Positions 60,838-64,000 of a stretch of 64,000 nt of DNA are shown in pieces. The notes under the pieces are model-generated. The model saw nothing but the letters and a program-made list of their open reading frames with translations. It ran no database searches and was not told the DNA's origin. The translations under genes were made by a program, and so were the position numbers. How positions within the stretch are numbered: position 1 is the stretch's first letter; every line of letters begins with the position of its first letter. The stretch is from Chitinophagaceae bacterium 26-R-25 (GTDB lineage Bacteria; Bacteroidota; Bacteroidia; Chitinophagales; Chitinophagaceae). Location: the NCBI GenBank assembly GCA_029906195.1, contig JARWSJ010000001.1:372001-436000 (forward strand), read 5' to 3'.

Positions 60838-63800
60838 ATGCTGAAGCAATTTATAGAAAGACCGGTGCTCTCCACGGTGGTATCAATAATCATTGTAACG
60901 CTGGGCATTTTGGGCATGAGGGCCTTGCCGGTTTCGCAATATCCCGATATAGCGCCGCCAACTGTACAGGTGCAGGCATCCTATACCGGTGCAAATGCCG
61001 ATGTTGTACTTAGCAATGTTATTGTGCCTTTGGAACAGCAGATTAATGGTGTGGAGAACATGGACTATATTACTTCCACCGCTTCGAACGACGGGTCTGC
61101 GAATATTACTGTAAGTTTTAAAATAGGCAGCGATCCTAACATGGCTGCGGTTAACGTACAAAATGCCGTAGCACGTGCTACACCGTTGTTGCCACAAGAA
61201 GTCGTTAAAGCTGGAGTTACTGTACAGAAAAAACAAACAAGCAATGTGCTTATTTTTTCGGTATACAGTGATAACAAGACATATGACCAAACCTTTTTAC
61301 AAAGCTATAGCGAGATAAATATCTTGCCGGAGATCAAACGTATCCAGGGTGTTGGTGATGCATCTTCACCGAGCCAGATGTCTTACGCAATGCGCATTTG
61401 GCTGAATACCGAGGCAATGGCAGCGTATGGCCTGGTGCCAGCAGATATCAGCACCGCACTTTCAGAACAAAATATACAAGCTGCACCAGGACAATTTGGC
61501 GAACAAGGAGGCACAGCATTTCAGTATATTATTAAATATCCCGGCACACTGGTAAATCCGAATCAGTTTGGAGATATTGTTGTGCGCTCATTGGATAGAG
61601 GAAGAATCTTACGATTGAAAGATGTTGCGAGAGTCGAATTGGGTGCTCTGAGTTATTTCAATAGTACACGCACCAATGGCCTTGCTTCCGTATCCGTCGA
61701 TGTAGCACAGGTCGCAGGCTCCAATGCGAGGGATGTAATCCGGCAAACTTTGGCAGTAATGGATAAGGCTTCGAAGAGTTTTCCCAAAGGCATACACTAT
61801 GTTGTGTTGCAAAATGCGGATGATTTTTTAACGGCGTCCATCAGCAAAGTATTGCATACTTTATTTGAAGCTTTTGTCCTGGTATTTGTAGTGGTCTTCA
61901 TTTTCCTGCAGGATTTACGTTCTACCATTATTCCGGCTATCTCTGTACCGGTTGCTATTGTAGGTACTTTTTTCTTCCTAAATCTTTTTGGTTTTACCAT
62001 CAACCTGTTGACGTTGTTTGCGCTGGTACTCGCTATCGGTATTGTTGTGGACGATGCGATAGTAGTGGTAGAGGCGGTCCACGCTAAATTGGATGAGGGT
62101 TATACCTCTGCAGTGAAAGCAAGTACGGATGCTTTGCACGAAATTTCGGGAGCAATTATTTCCATTACGTTGGTGATGTCTGCTGTATTTGTTCCGGTGA
62201 GTTTTATCGGGGGCTCAACAGGTATTTTTTATAAGCAGTTCGGCTTGACTTTGGCCATTGCCATTGCATTGTCCGCCATCAACGCGCTAACACTCAGCCC
62301 CGCTTTGTGTGCGCTCTTTCTTAAGCCACACGAGGATAGAAAAGAGCATAAGAGTTTTATCAAACGATTCTATGCAGCCTTCAATGCTTCGTTTGATAGT
62401 ATGAGCAACAAATATGCGAAGGTTGTAGCATTTTTTAGTAAACGTAAATGGATACCCGCAGTTATATTGTCTGGCTTTATTTGTTTATTGGTTTACCTGG
62501 CGTCGACCACTTCCACAGGATTTGTGCCGGAAGAAGATCTGGGAGCCATTAATTGTAATATCAGTTTACCGCCCGGATCTTCCCTGCAACGCACCGATGC
62601 GGTGGCACGTAAAGTAGAAGCGATCGCAAAGACAATTCCTGAAATTAACAACGTGCTGGCCGTTACGGGCCGGTCGCAATTGTCCGGCATCGGCAACAAT
62701 TATGCTATGGTTGTTATGCGGTTAATACCATGGGACCGCCGTACACGCACCGCTCAGAAAATCATCCAGGAGCTTTTTAAAAAATCTGCAGAAATAACTG
62801 AAGCGGAGGTGAAATTCTTTACTCCGCCGACCATTCAGGGTTTTGGTGTAAGCAATGGTTTCTCTTTTCAATTACAGGACAGAACAGGAGGAGACATTGC
62901 GAAGTTCTATAAGATTAGTAAAGACTTTCTCGTTGCACTTAATCAGCGGCCCGAGATACAATTCGCAACAACATCTTTCAATCCAAATTTTCCTCAGTAC
63001 CTGATGAATGTGAATGTGCCGAAAATCAAAGAATCCGGATTGAAAGTCACCGACATCACCGGCGCTATGCAAGGATATTTCGGCGGCATTTATGCTTCTA
63101 CTTTCAATGAGTTCGGCCAGCAATATAGAGTAATGGTGCAAGCCTCTCCCGAATTTCGTATGACACCTGAAAGTATGAACGCTGTGTTTGTCAAAACGCC
63201 TGACGGGCTAATGGTGCCGATTACCGAGTTTGTTACTCTTGCGCCGACTTACGGACCACAGAGTATAACCAGGTTTAATCTGTTTACTTCCATCAGTGTA
63301 AATGGTACACCCAATCCGGGCTATAGTTCCGGGCAAGCTATACAGAGTATTCAGGAGGTTGCGTCTCAAACGCTTCCGGCGGGCTACAGCTATGAATACT
63401 CCGGACTTGTAAGAGAGGAGTTATCAGGCAAAAGCCAGTCGACCTTTATCTTCCTGCTATGTCTCATTTTCGTGTATCTGTTGCTGAGCGCTCAATACGA
63501 AAGTTATGTTCTGCCATTCGCCATATTGCTGACCGTCCCTATCGGGCTTTCCGGTGCATTTCTTTTTGCGAACATAATGGGAGTAAGTAACAACATCTAT
63601 CTCCAGATTACATTGATCATGCTGATTGGGTTATTGGCAAAGAATGCGATACTGATCGTTGAATATGCATTGGAGCGTAGAAGAACAGGCATGTCGATTG
63701 CCGAGGCTGCCATCAAAGGTGCACAGGCGAGACTACGACCTATCCTAATGACCTCATTTGCATTTATCCTGGGGTTGTTGCCGCTGATAATTGAGGGCGG

Positions 63801-63981
63801 GGTGGGGGCTAACGGAAATCATTCCATCGCGAGTGGCGCCATAGGAGGCATGCTCATAGGAACCGTAGTAGGATTATTCATTACGCCAACCTTGTTTATC
63901 GTCTTGCAAAACTTACAGGAAAAAATGAAAGGCGCTCAAATGAAATCGCGCATTGGTAAAATAAAAGAAGGCTTTGTATGA
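60838..63981 (+). CDS. RND-family (HAE1 type) inner-membrane efflux transporter
   Basis: 1047 residues, complete in the window. Typical AcrB-like layout: FIERPVLSTVVSIIIV at the start with TM1, periplasmic porter domains (about 40-335 and 565-865), and 12 membrane helices. The proton-relay acidic pair is visible in TM4 (GIVVDDAIVVVEAV) and the Lys in TM10 (LIGLLAKNAILIVEYA). Probably an antiporter for hydrophobic drugs, solvents or bile-salt-like compounds. It follows the adaptor by 72 nt, and its stop overlaps the ATG of a third gene (ATGA), so the outer-membrane component is probably co-translated. Confidence 0.95.
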   Translation: MLKQFIERPVLSTVVSIIIVTLGILGMRALPVSQYPDIAPPTVQVQASYTGANADVVLSNVIVPLEQQINGVENMDYITSTASNDGSANITVSFKIGSDPNMAAVNVQNAVARATPLLPQEVVKAGVTVQKKQTSNVLIFSVYSDNKTYDQTFLQSYSEINILPEIKRIQGVGDASSPSQMSYAMRIWLNTEAMAAYGLVPADISTALSEQNIQAAPGQFGEQGGTAFQYIIKYPGTLVNPNQFGDIVVRSLDRGRILRLKDVARVELGALSYFNSTRTNGLASVSVDVAQVAGSNARDVIRQTLAVMDKASKSFPKGIHYVVLQNADDFLTASISKVLHTLFEAFVLVFVVVFIFLQDLRSTIIPAISVPVAIVGTFFFLNLFGFTINLLTLFALVLAIGIVVDDAIVVVEAVHAKLDEGYTSAVKASTDALHEISGAIISITLVMSAVFVPVSFIGGSTGIFYKQFGLTLAIAIALSAINALTLSPALCALFLKPHEDRKEHKSFIKRFYAAFNASFDSMSNKYAKVVAFFSKRKWIPAVILSGFICLLVYLASTTSTGFVPEEDLGAINCNISLPPGSSLQRTDAVARKVEAIAKTIPEINNVLAVTGRSQLSGIGNNYAMVVMRLIPWDRRTRTAQKIIQELFKKSAEITEAEVKFFTPPTIQGFGVSNGFSFQLQDRTGGDIAKFYKISKDFLVALNQRPEIQFATTSFNPNFPQYLMNVNVPKIKESGLKVTDITGAMQGYFGGIYASTFNEFGQQYRVMVQASPEFRMTPESMNAVFVKTPDGLMVPITEFVTLAPTYGPQSITRFNLFTSISVNGTPNPGYSSGQAIQSIQEVASQTLPAGYSYEYSGLVREELSGKSQSTFIFLLCLIFVYLLLSAQYESYVLPFAILLTVPIGLSGAFLFANIMGVSNNIYLQITLIMLIGLLAKNAILIVEYALERRRTGMSIAEAAIKGAQARLRPILMTSFAFILGLLPLIIEGGVGANGNHSIASGAIGGMLIGTVVGLFITPTLFIVLQNLQEKMKGAQMKSRIGKIKEGFV

Positions 63982-64000
63982 TATCTATAAAGAAAATAAT
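63978..64000 (+). CDS. Start of the next gene, cut by the window end
   Basis: The ATG at 63978 overlaps the RND stop codon (ATGA) and reads MISIKKI in frame to the window edge. By position it is likely the outer-membrane efflux channel (TolC/OprM type) of the RND operon. Only seven codons are visible, so the product is inference from context. Confidence 0.5.

Overview
The window looks like a chromosomal segment from a Bacteroidota bacterium, most likely Chitinophagaceae-like (taxonomy is inference). The evidence is three SusC/SusD outer-membrane pairs, each driven by an ECF sigma factor and a FecR-type anti-sigma factor, TAnnTTTG-type -7 promoter elements, and very little Shine-Dalgarno signal. 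No rRNA, intact tRNA, CRISPR array or intact insertion sequence was seen.

Layout. (1) 1-887: the tail of an FAD monooxygenase and a membrane-anchored ABM-domain protein, closed by a bidirectional terminator. (2) 1021-13552, minus strand: a Sus-type locus (sigma, FecR, SusC, SusD) followed only by phosphoester-cleaving enzymes: two alkaline-phosphatase-superfamily proteins, two GDPD-family proteins and a purple-acid-phosphatase-like protein. I read it as a phosphodiester or phosphomonoester scavenging locus. (3) 13553-15898: a decayed island with one intact HTH gene, a truncated tyrosine-recombinase remnant and small repeats. (4) 15899-23951: a Crp/Fnr regulator, YceI, amidohydrolase, SDR, SnoaL-like, NAD(P)-binding, HxlR, alpha/beta hydrolase and AraC genes. 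(5) 24155-34596, minus: a second Sus locus (sigma, FecR, SusC, SusD, DUF4843-like, PKD-like, TlpA). (6) 34871-46659, plus: a third Sus locus, head-to-head with the second, ending with three thioredoxin-fold proteins (one with both redox cysteines replaced by Phe) and a subtilisin-like protease. (7) 46783-54713: two more Crp/Fnr regulators with isochorismatase-like, outer-membrane barrel, reductase, LLM, YceI, SnoaL-like and SDR genes. (8) 55126-64000: an unknown protein, an OmpR/histidine-kinase pair, an orphan NarL-type regulator, ApaG, and an RND efflux operon that runs off the window.

The most striking signal is a regulon in regions 4 and 7. Six promoters share one rigid layout: an FNR-like palindrome TTGAY-N4-RTCAA, an RTCA motif exactly 18 nt further on, and a -7-like element at positions 60-67 counted from the first base of the palindrome. 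The three Crp/Fnr paralogues in the same window carry the E-x-x-S-R recognition-helix motif that in E. coli FNR reads TTGAT half-sites, but they lack an FNR-type cysteine cluster. The controlled genes are small redox or detoxification enzymes. The promoter layout also settles several start codons.
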